From Lingula anatina (taxonomy: Eukaryota; Brachiopoda; Lingulata; Lingulida; Lingulidae), in assembly GCF_001039355.2 (NCBI RefSeq), contig NW_019775385.1:14087-78086 (forward strand): 64,000 nt of DNA, in the 5' to 3' direction. Positions 1-17,000 of the stretch are shown in pieces. Made by a program: the position numbers and the translations under genes. The notes below the pieces were generated by a model. The model was not told the DNA's origin and did no database searches. It saw only the letters and a list, made by a program, of their open reading frames with translations. Positions within the stretch are counted from its first letter, which is position 1. Each line of letters opens with the position of its first letter.

Positions 1-815
1 GGGGGGGGGGGGGTAACAGCCTTTTGGGTTTGTGGCGTGGGTCAAAATCTACGTTTAAGGGGATTTGAGTGTAACATAGGCCTAACATAGTTAATGGAAC
101 TGTTTTCTTTTCATACACATCGGGTGACAATCTCTGTACATATAGCCATCACCTGCGTCTGTCGTCGGCGTCGCCATGCACTTTCAGAGATAACATGATA
201 AGTGGAAAACTGTTTGACCTATTGTCTTCAAACTTACAGAACTCTTGAATATTCATAAAATACAGATCAAGGCTGAAAATAAGCTTGATCGGTCCAATTT
301 TTTCAAATTTTTTCACCACATATGCAATATAGATAACACATTTCGAGGAAAACTGTTTGGTCTATTGTGTGGAGGCGGGGTGACCATCTGGGGATTAAAC
401 GACGCTGCTTTTAAGTGGAGTCGGCCATGTTTAGTCGGCGGATCAGTTAGTCCGCGGATCATCTGTTCTGAATGCGCTCCAAGTCACACTAATTTCATTG
501 ATCCTACTTCCTGAACTATTTCATTCATTATTATAAAAAGTAGGCTATTCCATCGAACATGCAGGTTTCTCGCCAGAAGGATGCCATGCCTCTAATAAAA
601 TCACACTAATAACAAGTTAACCAGCAACTTGATTCTGAAAGATTTTTTTCAAGATTTATTAAATATTCACTGCTCGATGTAATTTTTAGCTGAATTTCAC
701 TAGGCCTACCGAACAAAATGCTAGGGCAAGTGACATGGCAGAATGGGGGGGTTGTGGGCAGATAGCAAAATTAACCAGAAAGGCCCTTCTATAAAATGGG
801 TCCTCTTTTGCGTAG
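1..815. other. Window edge: G-run and intergenic DNA
   Basis: The window opens with a run of 13 G. After that I see no supportable gene. TTTATT at 655-660, read on the minus strand, is AATAAA about 155 bases past the stop codon of the minus-strand gene at 816-2301 and is its likely polyadenylation signal. The 89-codon open frame at 245-514 lacks an ATG, splice context or recognisable motifs. Confidence 0.4.
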
Positions 816-2301
816 TTAATGTTCTTTTGCAGTTGGTGAAAGTTTGTTTTGCTTCGCTTTTGTTGTCTCCTCGGGGTGAACTACTTGATATAGGGCTATG
901 ATAATAAAACTTCCTAGGATGAAGGCACCAACAATTATTGCAGCCAAGTCCAGCACTGTAAGGTCCGTGCCTGCCACTAATGGATACACTGGAGGAAGAA
1001 AGTAATGTAAATAAAAAACATAGACTCAGATAGTGACATCAAATAATAAGTAGTCAAGTTAAATGTGACTATTTGAATAAATACAAAAAGTTTAAAATGT
1101 TTTTCTATCTAATTAAACGATTGATGCCCATACTAAAATTACAAAACGAATTCAGATACTGTGAAATTCTTTTTTTTTTCAAAGTATGACATGATGTTTT
1201 CTAAACAGATTGAATTCTCTGGATCAGCGTTACTGAAATTTTAGATCTAGAATGAAGTTACAGATTGTCCTTTTAATTGTGTATAAGTAACTTACGAGTT
1301 GCCGCCTGAGTTGTTGTTGTTGTTGTTGTAATATTATTAGTAATGTTGTTATTCCCTTCAGTGGTTTGCACTAAAAGAAAAAAATATGTTAAAGTAATCG
1401 TAACAAGTACGCAAGCTCATTATTATTGATAATTGTACCTTGCAGCACTGTAAAATAAATTTAAAGTCACCTACATATTCTCATAAACAAGCTTATCTAT
1501 CTTTAAGAGAACAGCTACAATCATACAAAAGTGGGCATACGGCTCTAGTGAACTCTGGAGATGAAAATAATATAGATTCTCAAACTAGTATTTATCATAC
1601 GGTTTTCCACTGAATTAAACAAAATTTTGTTTCAAAATATAGTGTGTATCGCTAACTTTGCACGATGGCTTAATCAAATTTTATTTATTATTTTAGAATG
1701 TATATAGAATAAGACGAAAAATCATCGAAACCGTGAGATGCAAAAAAACAAAGAAAAGAAAATAAAAAATTAATAAAGCCATCGCGTTATATCCGGGCTA
1801 TAAAAAGATATAAGTGGGATGATGTCGTATAAAATGCGACAAGAACCTGTCATAAGAGTATTATATGTTAACAACTCGCGATCGGGAAAGTAACCTTTAA
1901 TGCAATGTCACATATAATTTATCACGTCCTGGCGGACACCTTTAGTATTATATTGCAAAATAGAAATATATATATATTTTTTAAATATAGTATCTTAATA
2001 GCATTAGTATTTGCTTCTGAGGTCGATGTTTTTATGGTCTTATATACCATATTATAAAATCGCTCTTCGTTTAATCTACTTTTCGAGATTGACGCAGCTA
2101 GGAAACGGGAGCAGAAACAATCAACATTCACCACTTATTAGCCTAGATAACATGAAACTAAACTCTTAACACTGTGGAATTTTTCTAGATAGTAAACTAT
2201 CCTTTACTGTGTAACAGTTACTTACCTTCCAAAAAAGTGATAATAATATAGAAAAATGCTACAAAAAATATAAAACTTGAGGATGTCTCGTTTACAGCCA
2301 T
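816..2301 (-). CDS. Small Asn/Thr-rich single-pass membrane protein (3 exons)
   Basis: Not recognised as a named family. The model joins minus-strand exons 2301-2226, 1370-1296 and 988-816. Every junction is GT-AG and both introns are phase 1, giving 107 residues and a TAA stop. Residues 9-24 are strongly hydrophobic (signal peptide or anchor). Residues 26-50 are an Asn/Thr-rich stretch with two N-I-T sequons (N34, N38) and seven consecutive Thr from an ACA repeat. Residues 60-86 form a clear transmembrane helix, followed by a charged 20-residue tail ending in KEH. The likely topology is a short glycosylated, mucin-like ectodomain with a small cytoplasmic tail. The N-terminal helix is unusually Phe/Ile-rich, so a two-pass hairpin is possible. 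The gene points away from the SMAD gene. Splice-phase consistency is the main support; no homologue is known to me. Confidence 0.6.
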
Positions 2302-7555
<5,254 letters not shown>

Positions 7556-7622
7556 CGTGATTTTATAGATGCTATTTTTCGAAGGGCTCAAGCCAAACTG
7601 GTCTGATCCCCCTTTTTCCGTT

Positions 7623-7628
7623 AATAAA
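7623..7628 (+). terminator. Polyadenylation signal of the SMAD gene
   Basis: Canonical AATAAA lies 68 bases past the SMAD stop codon. A second AATAAA at about 7832 could be an alternative signal. Confidence 0.6.
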
Positions 7629-7943
7629 GCAAATCTATGTTTGAGTAAAGTGCAACGCATAAACATATTGCTTTATTGGCGTTTTAAATTGATAACAGCT
7701 TCGCACCATGCCTGGGTACACTCAAACTGAAAACTGTAGAAGATATTTCTGAGTTAGTTACTGTGTTTATTCTTCTTGTCATGTTTCATTAGGTTAACAG
7801 AAAAAAAATTTATGGGTAACTGCCATTCCACAATAAAAGTTTGTAAAAGAAAAATGACGCAAGGGCATATTATTCAGCATATATGGGTTTTAGCTCTTGG
7901 TGGGGTAGTGGAGCTCCGAATATCTATTTTTCACAACAATTAG

Positions 7944-7946
<3 letters not shown>

Positions 7947-8036
<90 letters not shown>
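7947..8036. repeat. (TA)n microsatellite followed by poly-T
   Basis: About 60 bases of alternating TA (7947-8008) run directly into 28 consecutive T (8009-8036). It lies downstream of the SMAD 3' end. A low-complexity AAAT/AATT-type stretch follows at about 8222-8292. The 7556-8900 interval holds no supportable gene. Confidence 0.9.
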
Positions 8037-8936
8037 GGATAAGAGAGAAGTAAAATCATTATATTTATCAACTTTTTTGATGTAAGCATAATAGAGTACT
8101 GTTAGAAGTAGCTTGGACAGCGAACAATGTTAAAATGTAACATTTTAAAAGCTGAATAAATTATTATTATTATAATAATTATATTTGGCATCGTTTTTAT
8201 TGTCAATTTCCTCTTAAAATAAACAGATAAACAAACACAAAAACAAACAAATAAATAAATAAATAGATAAATAAATTAATTAATTAATAAATGAGAGACT
8301 CAAATATCCAAGCATTTCACAAAAGTCTCCGTTACTCCTGAAGGTGATCTTGTTTTCAGAAAAGATTTTATTTTATTTTATTTATTTATTTTTCTTTTTT
8401 TTTCACATGCCATACACAGCTGAAAATACAGCGGTTTTATCTGGTATCGATATTTTGGATATACATGTTTATTTACCGGGAGCATTACCCATGATTGACG
8501 GAACAGATTTCGAAAAAAATGTTTAGCGGTCAAGCAAGAAATAGGTGAAAGAAAGACGAACTTGCCTTTTTAGACAACTGAAACCCAGGGTACTTCGGGG
8601 ATGAGAGGTACGTGACGTGAACATAAGATGCGTGACATTAACACTAAGGAAACAGATATGATAATGACAATACATTACGTTCCAAATGCAAATGTGTTTA
8701 TTACATTTATCAATAAAAATAATCATTATTTGTTTACTCTAAGATACAAATGGTGCGTTTAGACGATAAGCGCATAGGCCTCCTTAAGGGTTTTCATATA
8801 GAACGGAACAAACAAGAAGAGATACAACAAAACAGAGGAAAACTTTCTTGAGCAAAAATGGTCATTAGCTTGGTATTTAGATCATAAGTGAAAATTATTA
8901 AAACCGTACTGTAGGCAATATCAATACAATACTGTA

Positions 8937-9240
8937 GGCAATACCAGCTCTGCCGTTTCTGAACATGAAACAGACACAGTATTGACCAAGATCCTTGAGT
9001 CCGAGTCATCTGACATCCCACGCAAGATACGAGAGGATATCAACATCAGCGGTAACCAGCCACCCATGAATGGGGGGGAGGGGGGGGGGTTCGATCTACC
9101 TGACATTTATAAGAGGGTCCTGGACTCTATACCACCTAGCGGTCAGTGAGTGTCAACATCTGCTTACATCAGTCTGATGAAGGTCTACGTCCAGGTTGGC
9201 CGTAAGCTAACGGTATGAAAGTTTTTCGGCTTGTGTTTGA
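8937..9240 (+). mobile_element. Penelope-like retroelement 3' fragment (end of GIY-YIG ORF)
   Basis: One frame (8937-9149) reads through 70 codons to TGA. It has the layout of the C-terminus of Penelope-like elements after the GIY-YIG nuclease: SSAVSEH, then KILESES, then RKIRED, then PPMN, then a Gly run, then FDLPDIYKRVL. The RKIR...MN...LP.IY pattern is characteristic of that C-terminus. The reverse-transcriptase part is absent, so this is a 5'-truncated copy. A G-rich expansion (9072-9089) interrupts the usual NRD segment. Past the stop, CTGATGA (9174-9180) followed by a short GGTC/GGCC helix resembles a degraded hammerhead ribozyme, known from this element class. A 15-base repeat (ACTGTAGGCAATAYC) lies at about 8908-8944. 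Confidence 0.6.
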
Positions 9241-9652
9241 TAATTTTCATTTATGAAAACTTTCTTTTTTTTTCAAAAATTTCAGTTCAAATTTGTCAGA
9301 AAATGCCATTGGTATGTTTATAGGCTATGCCTGAGTGAAAAGAAGAGTGAGAAGGTTTGGAGAGATTTTTCGTTATTTGCATTTTGTTTGTTTTGTTGTT
9401 TCCATGGTTTCCTTTGTGTACAAAAAATTCTTAACAATCGATTATGCATTTTTGAAAAAAAAGTTGATGAAATTAGTTTTTGTTGCTGTTGCGCAAACGT
9501 GCTGTGCATGTTTCTAAAGAACAAAAAAGGTCCATTTGTTGACGTCACGATGACGACATAAACGTACCACGTGATGATTTACTTTGAGGAAAAGAGAAAT
9601 AGGTGAGTCAACAGCAGGATTTATGTTTTCTATAACTTTTTATTTTACTTCC

Positions 9653-9656
<4 letters not shown>

Positions 9657-9685
<29 letters not shown>
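9657..9685. repeat. Poly-T tract
   Basis: About 29 consecutive T. It could be an A-tail of an inserted element on the minus strand, but no element body is recognisable beside it. Confidence 0.7.
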
Positions 9686-9691
<6 letters not shown>

Positions 9692-10194
9692 TTGGTAGTT
9701 ATGGCATGTAATTCATTTACATAGTATCATCCAATGCCAAAATACAAGTGATAGGTTCATTGTGCCCACCGTACTGAGTGCACCGTTTTTGTTATAATGT
9801 TCGACTATCCAACAAAAGAATCCCGCTTCCCTTTTAATTTTTTGCATAAGATTATAGTATTTCAAACAGTGAATCCGATTCATTTAACTATTGACATCAT
9901 TTACAGCTGGAGAGCCGGTCTCTGTTTTATGTTGTAAAAAAACCGTGAATTTTCATTTAAATTGGTACTTTGCATGTCAAAGCCTAGCGTTGTTTTTATC
10001 TCAAGTTTACATAAATTCAATTTCATTCGTGTCCCCCATGGTATGTGTGTATTAGTAAGTGGGTTGTTGACGAATGCACGAATGTTGACGACTGACATGG
10101 AGCTATTTAAGTCTCTGCGATGCATATGGCTTAATTAACAAACCAAACCGGATTTTCAGATTGTTGACAGCCAAGATATAATTGTTTTCTCCAG

Positions 10195-10290
10195 GTAGAA
10201 ATGGGAACTACACGTTTTCCTGCATGCTAGATCATACTGACAATGGTGTGCTGTGGTCGAGCTGCGGACACGAGGGTTGTTCCCATTATG
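10195..10290 (+). other. Orphan cysteine-rich exon-like block
   Basis: A 96-base open block lies between a good acceptor (TTTTCTCCAG) and a donor (G|GTAATT), with phase 1 at both ends. It encodes about 32 residues with four Cys, two Trp/Tyr-rich patches and an N-Y-T sequon, resembling a secreted-domain exon. It lies 730 bases upstream of the SLC44A start and does not match the N-terminus of that family. No partner exon was found. It could be an alternative or lost exon, or chance. Confidence 0.3.
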
Positions 10291-11021
10291 GTAATTCTCT
10301 CTTTTTCCCTCTTTTTTTGTATTATTTTTTTAAAGTTATTTTAACGGTCTTGATTAAAACGTCCCCAAAATACAAAACGTTAAATTAAAATTATACATTT
10401 TTTGTAACGACATGTTAATCATTAAATAGTGTGCGGTGTATCAATGTATAGGAGTAGGTTAACTTGACCATGTTGCCAAAGCTACCTGAATGAAATATTG
10501 ATCTGTATGTTATGCTCATTATGTGCAGTTTGTATTATGCTCATTATATTCGTTTCGAGTCGACTATTTCTAAACATCCATGCTAGTGCTTGTAAAAAAT
10601 CGATATTGGAAGTACAGGTAATATAAGTTATTCATAACACCTGTCGAAAGAACTGATTCTTTTGTGTCCATTGTGGACTCATTCATGTAATTCTTTTGAG
10701 TTATATAATGGCTGTTCAGAGTTCCGGAAAATGTGTATTGATTAATGCGCCTTTTTGCATTTTAACACATGCAACTGTACTAGTTCTTTCGATATGCCTG
10801 AGGTTGCTATTGCTAACCTGTACGTCAAGGATTGCCGCCATACTGTCGAAGTATGAACGTTCTGTTTTACTTCAGACGATGAATTTATTAGCTCTACATC
10901 GAGGAAACACAATGTAGTGTGTCTTTAATGGATAAGGAACTTTTTTACCACCATTTCTCATACATTTTAAATACACTTGAACGTGAAACAGAAAAAAATG
11001 GTCTAGGAATGATGTCGCATA

Positions 11022-14000
11022 ATGAACGGTAACTCTCAGGTGCATCCGGAAAAGGTAAAACATTGTTTTGATGATATTCTAGTTCACTTACCAATATCAT
11101 TTACATGTACATACGTATGCATTAATACAATACATAAGTATGTATTGATACAATGATTTCTATTTATCTGTAGCTATCTTTTATTATTGCCTTGTGCTTC
11201 GGTTCAGGGAGGACTTTTTATTTTTAAATGTCAGCGGTGCTTTGTTTTCTCTCCCTCGAGAGTAATTTAGCCTATATTCCATCTGCTTTACACTTGGAAG
11301 CAAAGCAAATTTTGTCTAAATTCATTGGAAAAAAAACAGTATCACCAAGCATATCAAACATAATGTAAAGCAGTTTTTACTTAATTTTTACTGATGTTTA
11401 CGTTCCAGGTCTCCCCTGCTGACCGTGTGGACGATGGCTTTGACGGTCCACTTAAAAACAGGGGCTGCACTGACGTTTTCTTCCTCTTACTATTCATTGC
11501 TGCGTTGGGGGGAATGGTAAGAAATACACGTGTACAGGAGGCGAGCCTGTGGTTTTTCTTTTTTTTCCGAGTCTGTTACATTGTCAAACCCTTACTGCCA
11601 ATACTGAAAATGGCTAGGATGGTAGTTTCTTTTCTCTATACGTATAAATATTGGTTTATGCAATTTGTTCAAAGTTGATAAAACCAACAGACTTATGTCG
11701 AATCTTAGCATACATTAAATTTAGATTATAAGTTAATATGATAGAACCGAAATCAAACAAGCTTGTGAGACTTAAGTCCTTTGGATTACTCGGTTTTATC
11801 AACTATTTGCATTACATCCACAACCAGACAATCGATTTACAACGATTAAAGGCAATCTTTCGGTATTTTATTTTCAAAATACTGTTGCTCAAGTAATCCC
11901 CCATAGCATTTATAGTTGAAAAAATATATTTTGTGAATATTCCATATATTTACAGTGCACGTATTCCATTCCAAGCAAAACCAGACACGATATTTGTCAT
12001 TCCTATATTGAGACAGTTGCAAAATCGATTGAACAAACTTGCGAAATATATTACCTTGACCCTGCTACAATAGCACGTTTCCTTTTTTATCTATCCAATA
12101 ATTTAATCATTATGATGTTTTTCTGTCAGAGAAAAAGAAGGGAAGTGTGAATAGATTGATGTCCTCGGTTTTATATCATGCTGTTATTGTGTATACCACC
12201 TTTACTCTACGCGTGTTAATAATTCAGCCACCCTCGTCTGATATAATTTTTGATATTCCCTTAATTTCTTTGTTTGCATCTAGGGCTATGTGTCTTATCT
12301 AGGCATCACGAAAGGGAACCCTAACATGCTGGTTTACGGGGTCGACAGCTGGGGAAATGTGTGTAATCAAAAAAATGAAATTATCCCCAACGTAACCAGC
12401 TCTGGCAAGGACATGACTGGAATTGCGTAAGTGACCATTGCGTTGATTATAAATTGTTTAAAAAATATCACGTCTTTGTATTTTTTAAATTTTGTTATAC
12501 ACTTTTAAAAAATTTGTATTTGCGTATGTTGCGGTGAAAACATTTCTGAAAATCCCTATCAACGTTTTGTGCCCTCAGTAACCTTCCACTATGACAATCA
12601 ACCTTCCATTTTAAATCATACTGGTTATGTGGGGTTCCAACAACTTCACCTTAATGAAATATAATTTTAGCACAAAATCCTATTCCTTACGTTACAGAAA
12701 CCTATACCACTACAACTTCCTGCATTCAGCCAACCCAACGGGAAACACTGTAAAACTGTGCGTTAAATCTTGCCCTACGACGGACATCGCTACCGTGACA
12801 GCTTTACAAGAATTTGCCACTGTGAATGACTCTCGTCTTTGCCACTATGACGTGAGTGTCTCCAGCTACCACGTGGGTTCACTTGCTGCTGATGCCACTT
12901 GTCCACCACTGCCAGTACTGTCTACGTAAGAAGAAAGGTTACAGTTGCTAAGAAAGGAATATAGAAAAAAACCTAAATGGAGTGATCAATTTCTCCCAAA
13001 AAAGCAATTATATACATTTTGATAAGTCACGTGTGACATGACATCGTGTGAAAAATAATCTGAACTGTTGAGGGTAGGGGGGGGGGGGAATGCTTAAGAA
13101 TCTGGCTAAATTAAAGATGAGATTTACCCCATCATGTTTTTTTTTATTATTATTTTGCTGTAGTGCGAGCATCCTTCACCGTTGTATCCCTGCCGCTGCT
13201 ATTAATGCGGCTCAGTCTGTGGCATCAGGCATGTCCACTGTACTTAATGCCTTGGACGAGGATTTTCTCCAAGTAAGTATGTCGTTTATCGGTATTATAT
13301 CTTGGGTCACTGATAGAATGCGTATTTATTGACGCGTATATTGATCAATATGGATCATATGTTATTTATAATTTGCATACACGTTTGGTATTTTTATATC
13401 ACTTATTTTTATTTTGCGGTGTCCCACAAAAAATATACATTATTATTCCACTGGTCTTGATCGTCACTTATACATAGTAAATTTATCCATTTGGCATCAA
13501 ATATTGTCAAAATTTTCAAAACTGACTTTGAAAAGTGGTATTATTTTATGCAATTGTAGAAGCTTACCACGGACATGGAGACTGCGTGGCGCGAAATGGC
13601 ATATCTTAGCAGTGGCTCTGTAGGTAAGGAAAAGTAAAACCGAAAACAGATTACAAGGTAGAGTCTGTCCACTGTTTAGCAATACACTAAGGCCTCTGCA
13701 GCATAGCCTCTGTAGCACAGAGCAAAAAGACAAAAGATATTCATTTCTATCTTTTAATTTATATTATTCTTATAAATCTACAGGAGTGGCTTTGATAATT
13801 TTGGTTCTGCTGCGGTTCTTTGCTGGCGTCATCATATGGTTAGTAATCATTGTCTGCGCACTGGGAAGTTTGGCTGGAACTGGATTTTGCTGGTAAGCAA
13901 ATCTCCTACAGAACCATTTCACGAACTAATCATTGCTAAGTGTTGGTTGTTCAGTTTTAAATGGCAGCCCTGATATTCTGTTTGCCATGTAAATATCAAG

Positions 14001-17000
14001 GCAATAAGTTGCGTTGATAAATCAATTGAAAAATGATTCTCGTAGCTTCCAAATGTTCCACATCGTTAGCGAAGGAATGAGCGGAATCAATATGATATTT
14101 TCAATCAGTAAAATTATAAAACTCATCACATTGTCAAGTTACTTTACTATAACATGAAACATATATCGTTAAGGTGTGGTCATGTTTAATACAGGTACAC
14201 CTGGTACACATACAACAAGGCACTGAATGAAACACCTGTATCCGACCAAACTGACGAAGACAAGGAACTGGTGACAAGATGGCTGATTATTGCTTGTGTG
14301 GTGTCAGGCATTACGGTAGGAGTCATTCAAATATGGCTTGCTTTTCAGATGGACAATGAGAATACACACAGGCTTTAACGAATATTGACTTTTAAATTAA
14401 CTAAAATTAAAGCGACGGTTATTTATCTTTCTCTTAATCGTAACTTGAATATTACGTTCCCCAAACAGCCATGTACATAAGAGATACAGCTATATTCCTC
14501 TCAGCCAAAAAATATTAATATATATGTATATTACAAGTAAATAACATGTGCACCGTATCATCTACTGTAACAATTATGCCACAAAACGTGAACTTAAATA
14601 TTTATTCCATTTGTTTCAGTTGATCATTCTACTCATATTGCTGGTCATGAGGAAGAGAATTGCTCTGGTATGCATGCCCGTTTTTGTAAATAATAACAAA
14701 AAGAGCTGATATAGAATATAAATAAATTGCCATACGTTACGTTCAGATAGATTCACCTATTGTTCTAGCGTAGGGCATTTTTAAAAAGCTGCATGTTGCC
14801 TTATAATTAAGTGGTTTAATTGTATTTGCAGGTGGTTCAGCTATTCAAGGAAGCGGGAAAAGCTATTGCCAAGATGCCAGTAATCTTGCTACAGCCAATT
14901 TGGGTAGGGGTAAACTTCCCACCTCGTCGATCTATGAATAAGGGATATGGTAACATACACAATGCATAATTTAAATGACAGATAATTATTTGCTGTTCGA
15001 AACTACAGGAGTTTTATCAACATTTTAGAAATGATCTTTTCTTTGTCCAGTTATCAGGCATATTTTACAATTTAGATATTTGACTTTTTCCATATGTTTT
15101 TCTTTCATATTCAGACATTCCTAGTGCTCGCTGCAAGCCTTGCTGGGCTTGGATACCTGTTTATGTACTTAGAGACTGCAGGTCAGTGGAAATTTTGCAA
15201 AATCATTCATTAGGCTTGGTTACATCTTGCAATCTGTTTGAAAGCCATAACTTAATCGATGGGCTAGCATGAAGATACTCAACGGGAGATGGAATGGGCA
15301 GTAACATGTTTGTGTTTATAGATTTATGTCCAAATCACGGTATAATACCAAGGAATATTTGAAAAAAAAATATGTACAGAAATCTAAAAAATATATATAA
15401 GTTCCATTTTAATATTGCTTTTTCAGGCGACCCAGAAATCCATTCCTCGGGTCAGGTGTTTTATAAAGTAGACGAGCTTCTTTTCGTAAGTATTTGAAAA
15501 CGTGTAGATTGGCACATCTTCATTTAACTATTAAATACTACACACGTACATAAAGAGATCACATTACTTGCACCTTTGCATATTATTAAGTGTTTTGACA
15601 ATTAATTTAGACTACTAGCCAACCAAGTCATTGAATCGTCGTGATCACGGCTATTTTATCAGGTAGATCTCAGTGTAATCCTATCGTTCATTAACTCACC
15701 GTCTGGTCTCTTGGTGGGGTATGCTGTTACACAATAAAATCACTGAAATTCATCAGCTTAATGTGATAGGTTGCACATGCCTAAATAATGCATGCGGTAC
15801 AAACGTTATTTGTATAGTACAAAGAGGCCGCTGAATACCGTCGTTAATTCGTAAATTATTTGATGTAACGAGCCATGCAAGATACGTATGAACGCACATG
15901 TTTGAAAGATCGATTAGCAGTGTTCCCAGTATCCATGAGTATCTGTAGTGATTGATCTTGTTTTCCTTTTTCAGTTTTCTAATAATTTATTACCAATTCT
16001 AATGTGGTCTCTTGTATCCTGTCCCTGTTTTCTGGGTCTTGGAAGTGGAATCACGTGTCAGTTATCCCTGTTTCAATGTAGAAATTGATTTGGTTTGTTG
16101 TATAAAACTGTATTAAGATTATGTACATGTATGTCCAAATTGTTTCTGTATTTCAGTATCTTAAGTGGTACCACATATTCGGCACACTGTGGATCATTCA
16201 ATTCATCATTGCCTGCCAACAGATGGTCATTGCGGGCGCCATTGCCACTTGGTACTTCCACAGGTTGGTGAAAAATTATTTCCTCACATGTATAATGCCT
16301 TTTGTGAAATGTGTAACTTTTTCACTTATGTTGTCGCATTATTCGCCTGCTCGGTAGCTCTTAAATGATCATAATGATAATAATTAATGTCTGTATTCCA
16401 ACGCGTCCGCAACTCTTTACAAAATGCCTACATTGGATGGGTGAGATATTTCCTAAATATTGAGTCTAAACACAAGCATATATTGTAAACCTTTGTAGTG
16501 TATTTAGTTTTCATATCTCCCTGTCATGTTTTACAGAGACAAAAGCCAAATAGGGTATCCTGTCCTCGCATCTACAGGAAGACTCATCAGGTAACGCAGA
16601 ATCAGTTTTACAAAGGTTGACTTAACATAGATTAATCAGTTTAACCCTCTTATAAGTAAGTTAAGTACAAGTTACTAATGATAGGGCCTATATGAGTGTG
16701 AATGACATGCGACTCATGCCTAAAATGATTCTGAAGTGGTATTCCTTATTTCAATAGAATCATTCTCAGACAATGTGGTACTATATAAGAGTTCAAGATA
16801 ATTTTACTGTATTTTTCTAGATACCATTTGGGCACCGTGGCTTTTGGGTCGCTGATTATTGCTATTATCCAGCTCATGCGAATGATACTTGCATACGTCG
16901 AAAAGAAGTAAGTTTTCTGTCTCGCTATGTTTTAACTAAGGCTGAATTATGTTTAGGAGTAACCTTTTTATGTTTACCCAATAAATGTGTAACCTTTTTA

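Larger units (their letters stand above)
9241..11021. other. Intergenic and 5' region before the SLC44A gene
   Basis: Apart from the poly-T tract and the orphan exon-like block, I see no gene. Frames at 9253-9561 and 10696-10917 are Phe/Cys- or Leu-rich low-complexity translations without recognisable domains. The SLC44A promoter should lie here, but no clear TATA or CCAAT arrangement stands out. Confidence 0.35.

Noticed and set aside
9253-9561. 102-codon frame upstream of SLC44A
   Set aside because: Phe/Cys/Lys-rich translation of T/G-rich DNA; no motif or splice support.
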